64,000 nt of DNA from Delphinapterus leucas (Eukaryota > Chordata > Mammalia > Artiodactyla > Monodontidae). Of the stretch, positions 1 to 11,705 are shown piece by piece; the stretch's first letter is position 1, and each line of letters begins with the position of its first letter. The stretch lies in assembly GCF_002288925.2 (NCBI RefSeq), contig NW_022098045.1, forward strand, positions 7,503,042 to 7,567,041, in the 5' to 3' direction. Below the pieces are notes generated by a model that worked only from the letters and a program-made list of their open reading frames with translations, was not told the DNA's origin and did no database searches. A program made the translations under genes and the position numbers.

Positions 1-3000
1 TCATCCAAAAACAACAGAATACACTTTCTTCTCAAGTGCTCATGGAACATTCTCCAGGATAGATCATATCTCAGGTCACAAATCAAGCCTTGGTAAGTTT
101 AAGAAATTGAAATTGTATCAAGTATCGTTTCTGACCACAATGCTATGAGACTAGATATCAATTACAAGAAAAAATCTGTAAAACATACAAACACATGGAG
201 GCTAAACAATACACTACTAAATAACCAAGAGATCACTGAAGAAGTCAAAGAGGAAATCAAAAAATACCGAGAAACAAATGACAATGAAAACACGACAACC
301 CAAAACCTATGGGATGCAGCAAAAGCAGTTCTAAGAGGGAAGTTTATAGCAATAAAATCCTACCTCAAGAAACAAAAACATCTCAGATAAACAACCTAAT
401 CTTGCACCTAAAGCAATTAGAGAAAGAAGAACAAATAAACCTCAAAGTTAGCAGAAGGAGAAAAATCATAAAGATCAGATCAGAAATAAATGAAAAAGAA
501 ATCAAGGAAACGGTAGCAAAGATCAATAAAACTAAAAGCTGTTTTTTTGAGAAGTTAAACAAAATTGATAAACCAGTAGCCAGACTCATCAAGAAACAAA
601 GGGAGAAGACTCAGATCAATAGAATTAGAAATGAAAAAGGAGATGTAACAACTGACACTTCAGAAATACAAAGGATCATGAGAGATTACTACAAGCAACT
701 ATATGCCAATAAAATGGACAATCTGGAAGAAATGGACAAATTCTTAGAAAAACACAACCTTCTGAGACTGAACCAGACAGAAATAGAAACTATAAACAGA
801 CCACTCACAAGATATTGAAAGTGTGATTAAAAATCTTCCAACAAACAAAAGCCCAGGACCAGGTAGCTTAAGAGGCAAATTCTATTAAACATTTAGAGAA
901 GTGCTAACACCCATCCTTCTGAAACTCTTCCAAAAAATTGCAGAGGAAGGAACACTCCCAAACTCATTCTATGAGACCACCATCACCCTGATACCAAAGT
1001 CAGACAAAGATGCAACAACAACAAAAAACTACAGGCCAATATCACTGATGAACATAGATGCAAAAATCCTAAACAAAATAGTAACAGACAGAACCCAACA
1101 ACACATTAAAAGGATCATACACCATGATAAAAAGGGGTGTATCTCAGGAATGCAAGGTTTCTTCAAAATATGCAAATTAATCAATGTGATACACCATATT
1201 AACAAATTGAAGCAGAAAAACCATATGATAATCTCAATAGATGAAGAAAAAGCTTCTGACAAAATTCAACACCCATTTATGATAAAAGCTTTCCAGAAAG
1301 TAGGCATAGAGGGAACCTGCCTCAACATAATAAAGGCCACATATGACAAACGCACAGCCAACATTGTTCTCAGTGGTGAAAACCTGAAACCATTTCCACT
1401 AAGATCAGGAACAAGACAAGGTTGCCCACTCTCACCACCATTATTCAGCATAGTTTTGGACATTTTAGCCACAGCAATCAGAGAAGAAAAAGAAATAAAA
1501 GGAATCCAAAGCATAAAAGAAGAAGTAAATCTGTCACTGTTTGCAGGTCACATGATACTATACATAGAGAATACTAAACATGCTACCAGAAAACTACTAG
1601 AGCTAATCAATGAATTTGGTAGAGTAGCAGTATACAAAATTAATGGACATAAATCTCTTGCATTTCTATACACTAATGATGAAAAATCTGAAAGAGAAAT
1701 TAAGGAAACACTCCCATTTACCGTTGCAACAAAAGAATAAAATACCTATGAATAAATCTACCTAAGGAGTTAAAAGACCTGTATGCAGAAAACATAAGAC
1801 ACTGATGAAGGAAATTAAAGATGATACAAACAGATGGAGAGATACCATGTTCTTGCATTGGAAGAATGAACATTGTTGAAATGACTATACTACCCAAAGC
1901 AATCTACAAGATTCAATGCAATCCCTATCAAGCTATCACTGGCATTTTTCATAGAACTAGAACAAAAAAATTCACAATTTGTATGCAAACACAAAAGACC
2001 CCTAATAGCCAAAACAATCTTGAGAAAGAAAATCGGAGCTGGAGGAATGAGGCTCCTGGACTTCAGACTATACTACAAAGCTACAGTAATCAAGACAGTA
2101 TGGTACTGGCACAAAAACAGAAATATAGATCAATGGAACAGGATAGAAAGCCCAGAGATAAGCCCACACACATATAGTCAACTTATCTTTGATAAAATAG
2201 GCAAGAATATACAATGGAGAAAAGACAGCCTCTTCATTAGTGGTTCTGGGAAAACTGGACAGCTACATGTTAGTACACTCCCTAACACCATACACAAAAA
2301 TAAACTCAAAATGGATTAAAGACCTAAATGTAAGGCCAGACACTATAAAACTCTTAGAGGAAAATAGAGACAGAACACTCTATGACATAAATCACAGCAG
2401 GATCCTCTTTGACCCACCTTCTAGAGAAATGGAAATAAAAATAAAGAAACGGGATCTAATGAAACTTAAAAGCTTTTGCACAGCAAAGGAAACCATAAAC
2501 AAAATGAAAAGACAGCCCTCAGAGTGGGAGAAAGTATTTGCAAACAAAGCAACTGACAAAGGATTAATCTCCAAAATATACAAGCAGCTCATGCAGCTCA
2601 ATATCAAAAAATCAAACAGCCCAATCCAAAAATGGGTAGAAGGCCTAAATACACATTTCTCCAAAGAAGATATACAGATTGCCAACAAACACATGAAAAG
2701 ATGCTCAACATCACTAGTCGTCAGAGAAATGCAAATCAAAACTACAATGATGTATCACCTCACACCAGTCAGAATGGCCGTCATCAAAAGTCTACAAACA
2801 ATAAATGCTGGAGAGGGTGTGGAGAAAAGGGAACCCTCTTGTACTGTTGGTGGGAATGTAAATTGATACAGCCACTATAGAGAACAGTATGGAGGTTCCT
2901 TAAGAAACTAAAAATAGAACTACCATATGACCCAGCAATCCCACTACTGGGCATATACCCTGAGAAAACCATAATTCTAAAAGAGTCATGTACCACAATG

Positions 3001-3240
3001 TTCATTGCAGCTGTATTTACAATCGCCAGGACATGGAAACAACCTAAGTGTCCATCAACAGATGAATGGATAAAGAAGATGTGGCACATATATACAATGG
3101 AATATTGCTCAGTCATAAAAAGAAACGAAATTGAGTTATTTGTTATGAGGTGGATGGACTTAGAGACTGTCATACAGAGTGAAGTAAGTGAGAAAGAGAA
3201 AAACAAATAACATATGCTAATACATATATATGGAATCTAA
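1..3240 (+). pseudogene. L1 ORF2 pseudogene (endonuclease/reverse transcriptase), 5' end outside window
   Basis: Remnant of the L1 endonuclease/reverse transcriptase, readable only as successive pieces in different frames: about 145-390, 309-818, 901-1740, 1821-2177, 2020-2319, 2240-2866 and 2998-3210. The 901-1740 piece carries RT-core landmarks: [16 protein letters not shown], a region matching the usual [14 protein letters not shown] (here DEEKASDK), and [18 protein letters not shown]. The FADD active-site box is mutated to FAGH at 1540-1551, removing both catalytic aspartates. The C-terminal part keeps [19 protein letters not shown], the cysteine-rich region of L1 ORF2. The normal stop is the TAA at 3238-3240; a premature TAA at 3208-3210 truncates the last piece. 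Non-functional. Confidence 0.93.
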
Positions 3241-3608
3241 AAAATGAAAATGGCTCTGAAGAACCTAGGGGCAGTACAGGAATAAAGACACAGATGTAGA
3301 GAATGGACTTGAGGACATGGGGAGGGGTAAGCGTAAGCTGGGACAAAATGAGAGAATAGCATGGACATATATACATTACCAAATGTAAAATAGATAGCTA
3401 GTGGGAAGCAGCCGCATAGCACAGGGAGATCAGCTCGGTGCTTTGTGACCACCTAGAGGGGTGGGATAGGGAGGGTGGGAGGGAGACACAAGAGGGAGGG
3501 GATATGGTGATATATGTATATGTATAGCTGATTCACTTTGTTATACAGCAGAAACTAATACACCATTGTAAAGCAATCATACTTCAATAAAGATGTTAGA
3601 AAAAAAAA
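1..3608 (+). mobile_element. L1 LINE, 3' portion (ORF2 remnant plus 3' UTR), decayed
   Basis: Non-LTR retrotransposon of the young artiodactyl/cetacean L1 type, entering the window inside the ORF2 endonuclease domain (the opening bases encode HPKTTEYTFFSSAHGTFSR, read with one mismatch relative to the 22309-22581 segment of the L1 at 18839-25991). Reverse transcriptase, cysteine-rich C-terminus, 3' UTR and a short poly-A (3600-3608) follow in normal order. An AATAAA sits at 3586-3591. The reading frame is broken many times, so this copy cannot code for protein. Its 5' end lies outside the window, so its full length and target-site duplication cannot be judged. It lies in the opposite orientation to the near full-length L1 at 18839-25991. 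Confidence 0.96.
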
Positions 3609-4759
3609 CCTCTCCATGCCCGGCAGTCTGGACTACTCCCTGTTTTAGGAACACACAGTAATCTCTCATCTCCATGCCTTGGTTCCTGCCATTCCTTTGG
3701 CCTGAAATTCCAACTATCCCAGGCACAGTTCACATTTTAGGTACAGTATCTTTTCCATTTTTGAAATCTGAATTAGATGCCAACTCCTATAGAGGGACTT
3801 TACTGATCTCTAACTGGAAATGTTTCCTTTTTCTCCTATATCTAGACTGTAACAGCAGTAACTAACATTTGAATATTATAAATACTATAAATTTTGATGG
3901 TGCTATTAAAAACACCACCCTATTTTAGACTCACAAGGTATCTTGTGAAGAGGCATTATAAGATCCACTTTATGGTGAAGAACTTGAAGGTCAAACTGAT
4001 AGTCCTGTTGGCCACAACAGCACCTCCTTGGACATGAACAAAAGATTTACCTTCCATGGCCCCTACACTCTTAAGACTCCAGTCTGGCCTTCATCTGGCT
4101 ATGTTCCTCCCAAAGGGTGAGGACTCTAATGGGTCAAGAGGAGCCTGTGCCCCCTGTCTTTCTGTTCCAGGGACTCTTGAATTCTTCACCTGTATAGCCC
4201 TGAGCCCCTTCTCAAGGCCTGCTTGGGTCTTCTTTCCTGGCTCTCTCCTCCTCAGGGCAGACAGGACAGCTGTTATTTGCAACTCTAAGCCAGCTGTGGC
4301 CAAAGGAGAGCTATTTTCAAGGAAGGTGAACTGATCTTGGACATGGACCAGGAATCCACACGTATGACCTGAAGGCCTTCACATTTTGGACAGGAGCTAG
4401 GGATGGAAACCAAGGGGCTGTGGGCTGGGGTCAAGAGATCAATTTTCCCCATGCCTCCATGCTTTAGAGGAAAATCTGAGGAATCTGAGAATTCTAAATT
4501 TGAACCTTCTAGGTTGTTTTAATATTTATTGTCAAGGTGGAATAGGGTAGATCATATATTTTATTTAACATTTCATTAATTTGATTTATAATTTTAAATA
4601 TTTAGATGTATGGTATGAGGCCTCCATTTGTTCTTTTGCCTTTGCTCCCATAATCTTAGAGACTGGCCTATGCCCCAAGTCACCAAGTCACCAGGGATAG
4701 ACCAAGACTCTATCCAGGTGTTTCATGTTTTAATGTGATGTTTCTATGGCGCCAATGTT
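3609..4759. other. Intergenic DNA, no recognised feature
   Basis: No recognised repeat family and no convincing gene. An open frame at 4056-4334 (92 codons, +) lies in locally GC-richer sequence, but it has no recognisable domain, and an equally long antisense frame (4091-4303) overlaps it. Confidence 0.5.
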
Positions 4760-4935
4760 TCCCAAACTTGACTGATCATAAGAATCATTAGGGTGCTAGA
4801 AGCTGGCTAAAATGTAGGTTCCTGTTTCTCCTTCAGTGATTCCCAATCAGTGGTTTGGGTTAGTGCCCAAGAATTTAACAAAGGCTCCAGGACAATTTTA
4901 TGCTCCGGCAAGTCTGGTTTGGGAAACACCACCCT
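4760..4935 (+). mobile_element. MER5-like hAT DNA transposon remnant
   Basis: Non-autonomous hAT-Charlie-type remnant. The left end reads TTTCCCAAACTTGACTGATC followed by ATAAGAATCA, and the right end contains AAGTCTGGTTTGGGAAACACC-like sequence, giving the imperfect terminal inverted symmetry and internal wording typical of MER5A/B. It is heavily mutated, so the subfamily is uncertain. Confidence 0.65.
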
Positions 4936-5685
4936 ACTCAATCAGTAATCAGCCATTGTACCATTTAGACGGCACTTATAATCCACCTTGTATTGCAGAT
5001 ATTTGGATGCTTTATTTTTCTTAGTAGATCTTCATCTCCCTGTCTGAAGGAACAATTGCACGTACAGCTTCTTATCTTGCATAACCCCCCATAGTATTTT
5101 TTTTACATCAGAGGGGTAATAAACATTTATCTTTTATCTGATAAAAGATGGAAGATTAATATTTGGAATTCTTTTGTATAGTATCTATTAATAGTATATA
5201 TGAAAGTGATATAATTTTTATGTCTCATTATACAGAGGCAAAGAAAATTAACAAGGTTGCCCTTATATGTATTATGTATTTTTATACATATTTCTATTAA
5301 AGTTTCATACTGTATGTTCCATTAGCTATGAGCCATTTGAGGTCAAATGTTCCATTTTGATTTCTTCATGACATAGTGTAGTGGGCATGGAGATGCACTA
5401 CCAAGATCTTCCTTTAATTAAGGACTTGTTTCCTTATCTGTTAACTGGTCACAGTTGAGGCATTAAGGTCTGACCATTTCAGCTCATGGTGAAACAATTT
5501 TCATGGGCTGTGTACATTTTAGAGCTTCCTGTTATGTTGGCCAAGGCTTTGTTGGACCTGCACTGAAGTTCAGCTTCTCCTTCTTCCCATTTCTGTTTCC
5601 TCCTTCTTTCCAACTGTGTTGAGTCCTAGTAAATATCTGACACACCAAACACTGCCTCAGCATATGTCCTTAAAAATCCTGCCTG
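4936..5685. other. Intergenic DNA, no recognised feature
   Basis: AT-rich sequence without a recognised repeat or credible coding region. Confidence 0.5.
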
Positions 5686-5745
5686 TGACATCTAGCCTTT
5701 TGGAGACTCAATAAATATTTCTTGAGTATATGATAGACACATAAC
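5686..5745 (+). mobile_element. L2 LINE 3'-end fragment
   Basis: A short piece resembling the L2 3' terminus, with GACTCAATAAATATTTCTTG (compare the usual GGTGCTCAATAAATATTTGTTGA). It directly precedes a MIR, whose 3' end shares this sequence type. Confidence 0.45.
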
Positions 5746-5753
5746 AACAATGC

Positions 5754-6065
5754 TAATCAACATATAAAATGCTTACTATGTGCCAGGCACTATTCTAAAT
5801 ATCTTATATATATTATACATATAATAACAATATTGTATAATAACAACATATATTTATATATATATATATTGTAAAATATATAATATTATATTGTTATAAT
5901 TTTGAGGTAAGTACTATTATTGAGGCAAGTACTATTATTATCCCCATTTTACAGGTGAAGAAACCGAGACACAAAAAGGTTATAGAACTTGTTCAGGGTC
6001 ACATAGTTGGTAAGTGGAGCTTATATTAGAACCTGGGCAATCTGATTCCGGAGCCCATGTAATTA
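5754..6065 (+). mobile_element. MIR SINE interrupted by an AT-rich expansion
   Basis: Ancient tRNA-derived MIR. The landmarks TGCTTACTATGTGCCAGGCA (near 5770) and CCCATTTTACAGGTGAAGAA (near 5943) are the conserved MIR segments, followed by the AGGTCACATAG-type core region. Between them, 5801-5900 has expanded into an AT-rich low-complexity tract, so the element is longer than usual. Confidence 0.85.
5801..5900. repeat. AT-rich low-complexity tract inside MIR
   Basis: A and T bases almost throughout, including a TA dinucleotide run around 5855-5870. It looks like a local expansion within the surrounding MIR. Confidence 0.8.
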
Positions 6066-7329
6066 GTCATCTAATTAAAGTGACTCTCCAAAGGTATTTA
6101 CTTAATATTTACTGGATAAATGAATTCAAACTACATTTCTGCAATATAAGTAGTCAGTTAACATGTTATTGATTAATTATGCTTTGGGGTATTTGAACAT
6201 ATAGATGTCATTACTAGATTCTAGTAAATTTGTTTTTATTCTTCAGAATGAAGTTTAGAATGAGTAATTTTTAAATTTACCTATTAGAAGATATTTATTC
6301 TTGATTTTTCCTCCTATATTTGAGAGAAAACTCATGATTATTTTCCTGTTCTGGCCTCATCATTCTATCATGATAGTAGCCAGGCTTTTGTACAAGTTCT
6401 CTTTTTTAGAAATCATTTGGAAAAGACTGTGTAATGGCCTGTGGCCTACTATTCTTAGTGTGTGGGCTGACTAACTCTCCTCTGTAGTCCTTGCTTCTCC
6501 TCGGTTCAAGGCCGTACAATGAAAGGGTATATAATGAGGTGGTCTTGGCAGTGATGCATTGGCCAGCCTTGAGTCAGTTCAATAGTGAATTTTGTTCCCA
6601 TTTTCCTAGGGTGGGTTATTGTCTTGGGCCTCATTTCGAGGCTTACTTGCTGCATACCCTCATTTCTTCATTCTTGGCTCCCATGTTGTCCCCAGATCTT
6701 ACAGGAATTGAATTTCCTGGTCAGAACATCTGGTTACAACTTTTCATTTTCAGTTAACTGCTGCTGTTTGCTTGGGTGATCACAGCTAGGAGAACCTATA
6801 ATTAAGTCACCATCAGCTTCCTACCCTGCTTGGGAAATATTCTACCTAGTTTTTACTGTGTTTTAGAATTTTTGCTAAAGGCATTCAACCAATTGCCTTT
6901 TGCCCCTCTGTCTCTGAACTAGCCTCCTAGTTCTCCTTCCTTGTTATTTTCATCTGCTCGACATTAGTATGACTGATCCCAGCCTTGCTTCTTTGTTGAT
7001 ACTCTTGTTTGTTAACTGATTCTATAATCTACTGGGAGAGATTATTGCTGGCCTTGTTTTATTGGACCAAATTTCTTGTTGTCTGAGTTTCAGTTATATT
7101 GATCTTACAGTTATTGAAAAAGTAACTGGCTTGTCAAATTATTACAAATTAAATCTATGCAGAAAACTTGATCCAAAGACAGAAGACTCCTTTTTTGGTT
7201 GAGAGCTCACTTTCAAGCCTGCATTATTTAAATAATTTTTCCTGGTTTGTTGACTTTTCCAAAATACCATCAAACAGCACAACATAGAAGTAATTTCACT
7301 TCATATTTTCTCAAATCTTAGTAGTAAAT
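6066..7329. other. Intergenic DNA, no recognised feature
   Basis: Unassigned sequence. The longest open frame (6491-6757, +, 88 codons) overlaps a second frame (6585-6779), shows no domain and is probably chance. Confidence 0.5.
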
Positions 7330-7590
7330 TATTTATCGGCAAATACTTATTGAGTGGCTACTTTGTCTAAGCGTGGCTCATGCTTCCAGGTGCAAGGAAT
7401 GGAATGCTTTCTGCATCTGCATTTCTTACTTTTCACATACTTGGACTTCTTAGCCAAAACTCATGATTACTCTGTGAAGATGCTAAGGGAAGCATTATTA
7501 TTATCGCAAAAATAAATTAACAGAAGCTCAGAGAAGTTCTGGTGACTTGTTCAAGTTCAGTGCAGACTAGCACTGAGGTTAAGACTTCAG
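7330..7590 (+). mobile_element. MIR-like SINE, degraded
   Basis: A weak match to the MIR layout: AAATACTTATTGAGTGGCTA at the left, then AGAAGCTCAGAGAAGTTCTG and a TGACTTGTTCAAGTTCA core near 7540. Strongly diverged, so the ends are approximate. Confidence 0.5.
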
Positions 7591-8689
7591 ACATCCTATG
7601 TGAGTCTTCTTTTCACTTCTTAAGCACGTTAAAGATTAGACATTAAGAGAATAAAACCCATAGGGAAATGTACATTAGACATATGTGGAATTGCCTACAT
7701 TAAACAAATCTGATAAAAGGAATTGTAACATGTCTACAAAACAAGTAAGTGTTTAGAGCTCTTTTTTTTTAAGCAATATTCTAACTTACTTCCTTTTTTT
7801 CTGAAAACGTGATGAACCTTTTGGAAAATGCTTCAGTTCCATCATGCATCTATTAATAGACGTGCTGTCATTCAACTCACTTGGATGGTCATTTTTCATA
7901 ATGCTCTCCTTGAAGTACCCTGACAAGAAAAAAATATAAGCTATTTCGCATAGGGAGATGTACAGCTGGGAGAATCTAACCCACTGGTATTTCTGGGATA
8001 CTTACTTGCATGATAGAGTAAATACAGGCAATGCATGGAGAGACACAATGTAAACTGTTACTTCGAAATGCTTGATTTTGGCTCAACTTCCTCACAGGCG
8101 TTTTACAATTTACAAAGCAGTATGGAGTAATGTTGACAACTTCTGTGTTTACAAATTCACTGGTTTCTCTTTACTCGAGGCAGGATTTTTGGTTTTGGCA
8201 ACTTTTCAGATGTTCGTCATTTCTTCCCAATGTTTTTGCATCTATTACTCTTTATTAGCATAGATGTTATTTTATCTCAAGCTGAATGGGCCTCGTTGAG
8301 GCCATGTGGCTTAAAAGAGGAAATATTTCTTATTCAGCTGGATCTGATGCAAGGTCCTAGCCTGGATTCACTGAATTTAATACATCAAAAGAAGGATTTT
8401 ATTTTAGCAATGACTGAAAAGCAGGAAAGTGTGAGTTGTGATATTAAATGATAATCTTCATCTTTTTCAATATGAGGTACTGAGAGAGCTTTTGAAAACA
8501 GTTGCTTTGTCACTTTTAAGAAAATAAGACATAATGAAAACAGTTCTAAAGCTGTTATCACTTCAGTGTTAAGGAATACCTTTTTTGACGGTTTTTAAGA
8601 TTCTGAGATAAATGTCTCTAAGATGGTTAAAATGTTGCCACACCTATAAAATGAAAGAAGGATTAATTATTTAGTAATTATTAGTCTTA
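7591..8689. other. Intergenic DNA, no recognised feature
   Basis: No repeat or gene recognised. The open frames at 8072-8263 and 8230-8451 are short and overlapping, without domains. Confidence 0.5.
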
Positions 8690-8945
8690 TAATAAAAATA
8701 CTAGCAAGAATAACAGCTATCGTTTGCTGTGGGCTTGTTCTATGTCAGACAGTATTCTAAGAGCTTCATGTGGATTACTCATTTAATCCTCAAAACACAT
8801 TTATGAGGCTTTCATTATACCCATTTTACAGATATGAAAACCAGAACACAGAATGTTTAAGTAATTTGCCAAAATAGATACAACTAACCAGTGGCAAAGT
8901 TTGGAGTTTAACCCAGGAGTTTGTGCTATTTAAATGCTAACTGTG
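8690..8945 (+). mobile_element. MIR SINE
   Basis: Characteristic MIR order: AACAGCTATCGTTTGCTGTG, then a stretch ending TCATTTAATCCTCAAAACA, CCCATTTTACAGATATGAAA and a TTAAGTAATTTGCC core with an ACCAGTGGCAAAG end. Confidence 0.85.
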
Positions 8946-9064
8946 AACTATTCATTGTACTGTAGTAACGGGTTACTGCCCTCAAGGGTTTATATCTCCC
9001 AGAGAAAAGGCTGAAGGCAGTACATATATAGCAATGTAAATTGTACAGCAGCCACTGTTGGTTT

Positions 9065-10205
9065 CCAAATAAATGGAGAGATGTATCCTATTCATAGATT
9101 AGATGGTTCAATATCATTATTTTCCCTAAATTTATATATAGATTCCTGTAGATTATTTTGAAGAAATAGACAGTTATTTCTAAAATTTATATGGAGATGG
9201 AAAGTATGCGGAATGCCCAGTTTAAAAAATTTTAGACTTCCACCACCTGATTTCAAGAATTAATATAAAGCTAGAAGAATACAGTGTGGTTTTGGAATAC
9301 AGACAGATAAATAAGTAAATGGAACAAAATAGAAGGTTTCAAAATAGATGCACATATATAGGATTAATCGATTTTGAAAAAAATGCAAAGGGAATTTCAA
9401 TCAAGAAAGAAAGATCTTTTTAACAAATGCTGCTGGAACAATTAAACATCTATATGAAAAACTCCTATGTCACTACTTACACACCAAAAAAATCATTTGA
9501 AATGGATCATAGACTTAAGTGTAAAATCCAGGATCATAAAGCTTCTAGAAGAAAACATAATGTAATATATTTATAACCCCAGCATTGGCAAAAATTTCTT
9601 GGAGAAGACACAAAAAGCACAAACCATGAAATAAAATAATGTTAAATTGAGGTTTATCACAATTAAAATTTTCTGTTTATTCAAATATACCAGTAAGAAA
9701 ATGAATATAAAATGTCTCATATTCAGAATATATAAAGAACTTCTCTAAGTCAGCAATAAAAATTCAAATAATCCACTTAAAAAAGAGCAAAAGACTTGAC
9801 AGAGAAGATATACAAATAGCCAATAAATGCATGAAAAAGTGCTTAACATCATTATTCATAAAATAAATGCAAATTCACAATGAGATACCACTTCACATCC
9901 CCTAGAATACCAATAAATGTTGTTACAGATATGGGCGGCCTGGGATTTTCGTACATTGACAGTGAGAGTGTCAAATTGTACAACACATTTGCCCTATAGC
10001 ATCACAACTCCACTCTTAGGTACTTATTTAAGAAATATAAAAATATATGTCTACAAAAGATTTAGATAAGAATATTCTTATTCATAAAGTCCAAAATTGG
10101 GAAACAACACAGTTGTTCATCAATAGTCAAATGGATAAACAAATTGTGGTATACAGATCACTACTTAGCAGTAAAAATAAATAATGCTGATACATGCATC
10201 AAATG
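9065..10205 (+). mobile_element. Ancient L1M-type LINE, ORF2 3' half
   Basis: Diverged L1 ORF2 C-terminal region on the + strand. Segments align in order with the younger L1s in this window: ATATGGAGATGGAAAG (near 9190), AACAAATGCTGCTGGAACAA (near 9423), ATCATAGACTTAAGTG (near 9505), a GAGAAGATATACAAATAGCC stretch (near 9801) and AATGAGATACCACTTCACAT (near 9878). No open frame survives. It is an older subfamily than the L1s at 1-3608 and 18839-25991. Confidence 0.85.
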
Positions 10206-10759
10206 ACTGACTAACCAGGCCCTGGCATTATTTACCTGTTTGTGAAGTTCTTCTGAAATTGGAACTAATGTATTAATGGCAACCACTCTTCACTTTTAGT
10301 ACATATAAAAGAAAACTTAAAATTGAAAATGAGCTACATTAGTTTAGACACACAACTGTTTAACCTAAATGAAAAATCATGCTGAATAAAGTTACATGAA
10401 ATGCAACTTTTGCAGCTACATATATTAGTCTTCAGATACATTATTTTAAAAATAACTACTAACAATACTTTTCCCAAGATTTGTTTCTTATGGTTTTCAG
10501 AGGTCAGTGATATTGCCATGGCTCCCAAGGTGAATGACAAATGTCAACATTTTTTTGTGAAAACTACATGTCCCTTATCGACCTTACTTAGAAATGTAGT
10601 TCTTGATTTTTCATTACAATGAATTCTGGTTTTATTGAGTCCATTACTGCTGAAGAGTTTAATATGGAATACAAATGCTTACCAAAAAAATAAAAAGAAT
10701 ATTTGTAGACTTAAACATACAATAGTTATAAAACTACTGTAGCAAAAGAGTACACACTA
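10206..10759. other. Intergenic DNA, no recognised feature
   Basis: AT-rich. Overlapping short frames on both strands (10334-10540 and 10401-10622) show no domain. Confidence 0.5.
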
Positions 10760-10930
10760 TATCCATGTTGTTTAATAGAAATTTGGGCAGTGATGGAAAT
10801 GTTCTATATCCACACTGTCCAATACTGTAGATTGCTAGCCAAATGTGGCACGTGGGATGGGGCTAGTGTGGTTGAGAAACTGAATTCTTAATTTAATTTA
10901 ATTTTAATTAATTTAAGTTTAATCATATCT
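10760..10930 (+). mobile_element. Ancient DNA-transposon-like short repeat with AT tail
   Basis: CTGTCCAATACTGTAGATTG followed by a GCTAGCC...TGGCACGTG region, GGCTAGTGTGGTTGAGAAAC, and an AT tail of TTAATTTAA units matches a common old mammalian interspersed repeat. I recall it as a non-autonomous DNA transposon but cannot name the family with certainty. Confidence 0.5.
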
Positions 10931-11459
10931 AATGAATACCTACTGGACAGCATAACTCTGTACTCTCAACAACAGGCTTACTCAGCCTTTATTTCCTACA
11001 AACCTTATAGTTACAGGCTAGTTGCATGCACAGCTAACCCGTACCTTTCCTCTTACTTCACCTACTGTTGACCTGATAACTTCATGCATCTTCCAGGCTG
11101 TGATGTGGGCCACAAAACAACTGGATAGAACTCTAAGTGAACATCTGGTACAGCCATGTCAAATACTTTCCCCACTACCATCCAAGACCAGAAGGCATTA
11201 GCTGTCCCTGGCTTTTAGAGTTTCAACGTAAACTCCTTTTCTGTGAGTGCTCAATATGTTGTCCTTGAAAGGGAACTGTTTGCTCTATTGCATGTAGAAA
11301 ATATTGGAGATTCTAGTTACTGCTGATCACCTTTTAGATTTAACCACAATGTTGCTGCGCATGCCTCTCACAAACTGTCATAGCAAGAGCTAGAATTAGG
11401 TAGAGGTATAAGCCATCTTGCTTCATTTTATGCATCTATTGATAACAATACTTAGCTTT
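10931..11459. other. Intergenic DNA, no recognised feature
   Basis: No repeat or coding region recognised. Confidence 0.5.
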
Positions 11460-11476
11460 AAAAATATAAAACTCAG

Positions 11477-11686
11477 AGGCTTCCCTTGTGGCGCAGTGGT
11501 TGAGAGTCCCGCCTGCCGATGCAGGGGACACGGGTTTGTGCCCCGGTCTGGGAAGATCCCACATGCCGCGGAGCGGCTGGGCCCCATGAGCCATGGCCGC
11601 TGAGCCTGCGCGTCCGGAGCCTGTGCTCCGCAACGGAAGAGGCCACAACAGTGAGAGGCCCGCGTACTGGAAAAAAAAAAAAAAAG
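11477..11686 (+). mobile_element. CHR-type tRNA-derived SINE, copy 1
   Basis: Full-length SINE: GGCTTCCCTTGTGGCGCAGTGG head (box A near 11487-11498), degenerate box B GGTTTGTGCCCC near 11532, CpG-rich body and poly-A tail (11671-11685). It is flanked by an imperfect 17-bp target-site duplication at 11460-11476 (AAAAATATAAAACTCAG) and 11689-11705 (AAAAATGTAAAATTCAG, two mismatches). It would be transcribed by RNA polymerase III and mobilised by L1. Open frames on both strands here are SINE sequence and not genes. Confidence 0.95.
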
Positions 11687-11705
11687 ACAAAAATGTAAAA
11701 TTCAG

